From assembly GCA_038533155.1 (NCBI GenBank), contig JBCAZH010000115.1, positions 1 through 6,768 of the forward strand: 6,768 nucleotides of DNA. The letters are read 5' to 3'. The notes below the pieces were generated by a model. The model saw nothing but the letters and a program-made list of their open reading frames with translations. It was not told where the DNA came from and ran no database searches. Source of the stretch: CALBPI01 sp038533155 (GTDB taxonomy: Bacteria; Pseudomonadota; Gammaproteobacteria; Steroidobacterales; Woeseiaceae). This document shows positions 6,366-6,768 of this stretch, piece by piece. The position numbers and the translations under genes were made by a program. Numbering within the stretch: the stretch's first letter is position 1; every line of letters begins with the position of its first letter.

Positions 6366-6638
6366 ATGAACAAGGGCGACCTGATCGACGCTGTGGCAGC
6401 TGCTGCGGACATCTCAAAAGCTGATGCTGGCAAAGCAGTGGACGGCGTGCTCGACAGCATTACCGGCAGTCTCAAGAAAGGGGACAGTGTCTCGCTGGTT
6501 GGCTTTGGTACGTTTAGCGTGAAGCATCGAGCCGCTCGCATGGGACGCAATCCGCAGACCGGCGCGGAGATCCCGATCAAGGCCAGCAACGTGCCTTCTT
6601 TCAAGGCTGGCAAAGCCCTGAAGGATGCCGTAAACTAG
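6366..6638 (+). CDS. hupB: DNA-binding protein HU, beta-type
   Basis: HU is a small dimeric nucleoid protein that bends and wraps DNA without strong sequence preference. The product is 90 aa, the same as E. coli HU beta. Helices 1 and 2 form the dimer body (about 3-38). The family signature GFGTFSVKHRAARMGRNPQTG covers 46-66, and the beta-arm tip RNP (61-63) includes the intercalating Pro63. The C-terminal helix region contains PSFKAGKALKDAV. The location directly after lon is the conserved site of hupB in gammaproteobacteria, which supports the beta label over hupA; in a species with a single HU gene the alpha/beta distinction would not apply. It has its own strong promoter (6226-6255) and ribosome binding site. 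No intrinsic terminator is seen between its stop and the valine tRNA 75 nt downstream, so read-through into the tRNA is possible. Confidence 0.96.
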   Translation: MNKGDLIDAVAAAADISKADAGKAVDGVLDSITGSLKKGDSVSLVGFGTFSVKHRAARMGRNPQTGAEIPIKASNVPSFKAGKALKDAVN

Positions 6639-6713
6639 CGCGCCTTCGCAGCGGAGGAACGGCATCCGGGGGTTATCCGGGGCACCAATCCGAAGACTGC
6701 GACGCACGCTGAA

Positions 6714-6768
6714 GGGTGCTTAGCTCAGCTGGAAGAGCGTCGCGTTTACACCGCGAAGGTCGGGGGTT
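6714..6768 (+). tRNA. tRNA-Val (anticodon UAC), 5' part only
   Basis: The first 55 nt of a valine tRNA are cut by the window end. The acceptor 5' strand is GGGTGCT (6714-6720). The D-arm is GCTC (6723-6726) paired with GAGC (6735-6738) around AGCTGGAA. The anticodon stem TCGCG (6740-6744) pairs with CGCGA (6752-6756), and the loop TTTACAC puts anticodon TAC at 6747-6749. A 5-nt variable region and the T-stem 5' strand follow, and the window ends at the TT of the T-loop. UAC reads GUA and other GUN valine codons. No clear promoter is visible in the 75 nt after hupB. Confidence 0.93.

Larger units (their letters stand above)
6295..6369 (+). other. Possible 24-codon leader frame overlapping the hupB start
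   Basis: An ATG at 6295, inside the predicted hupB transcript, opens a frame of 24 codons. It ends at TGA 6367-6369 and so overlaps the hupB ATG (6366-6368) as ATGA. The predicted peptide is short and strongly basic (six Arg, two Lys, one His) and uses many minor codons (AGG, AGA, ATA, CGG). No clear ribosome binding site precedes it, so translation is doubtful. It may be a chance frame. Confidence 0.2.

Noticed and set aside
6653..6723. Strong GGAGGA site followed by a possible small frame after hupB
   Set aside because: The frame would have to start at ATC 6664 and end inside the valine tRNA. There is no standard start codon, so it is most likely chance.

Overview
The window is an ordinary-looking core chromosomal segment from a gammaproteobacterium. 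It carries the conserved protein quality-control cluster in the order tRNA-Leu(UAG) 3' end, tig, clpP, clpX, lon, hupB, tRNA-Val(UAC) 5' end, all on the + strand. The gene order, the family-typical protein lengths and the closeness of the residues to the Escherichia coli and Pseudomonas versions support that placement. The genus cannot be named from what is visible. Codon use looks even across the genes, and there is no sign of mobile DNA, CRISPR or foreign insertion.

Layout. Positions 1-55 are the 3' part of a leucine tRNA. Trigger factor follows after a leader of about 80 nt with no convincing promoter. clpP and clpX come next in the same direction; clpP must use a non-ATG start. A strong intrinsic terminator just after clpX closes the tig-clpP-clpX unit. 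lon is a separate unit, headed by a very good sigma-32 (heat-shock) promoter and starting at GTG. The lon-hupB gap is the densest regulatory stretch. It holds a probable lon terminator that overlaps the -35 box of a near-consensus sigma-70 promoter, a perfect 8-bp dyad just upstream, and a roughly 100-nt hupB leader. That leader contains a GC-rich hairpin and a short basic open frame ending in an ATGA overlap with hupB. The window closes with the first 55 nt of a valine tRNA.

How the genes work together. Trigger factor meets nascent chains at the ribosome exit tunnel. ClpX unfolds tagged or damaged proteins and feeds them to the ClpP barrel. Lon degrades misfolded and regulatory proteins by itself. 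HU beta is an abundant nucleoid protein. Every active-site motif checked in ClpP, ClpX and Lon is intact.

I found no undescribed biological system here. The items that deserve a second look are regulatory: the heat-shock promoter of lon, the superimposed terminator, promoter and dyad between lon and hupB, the hupB leader frame, and the non-ATG start of clpP.
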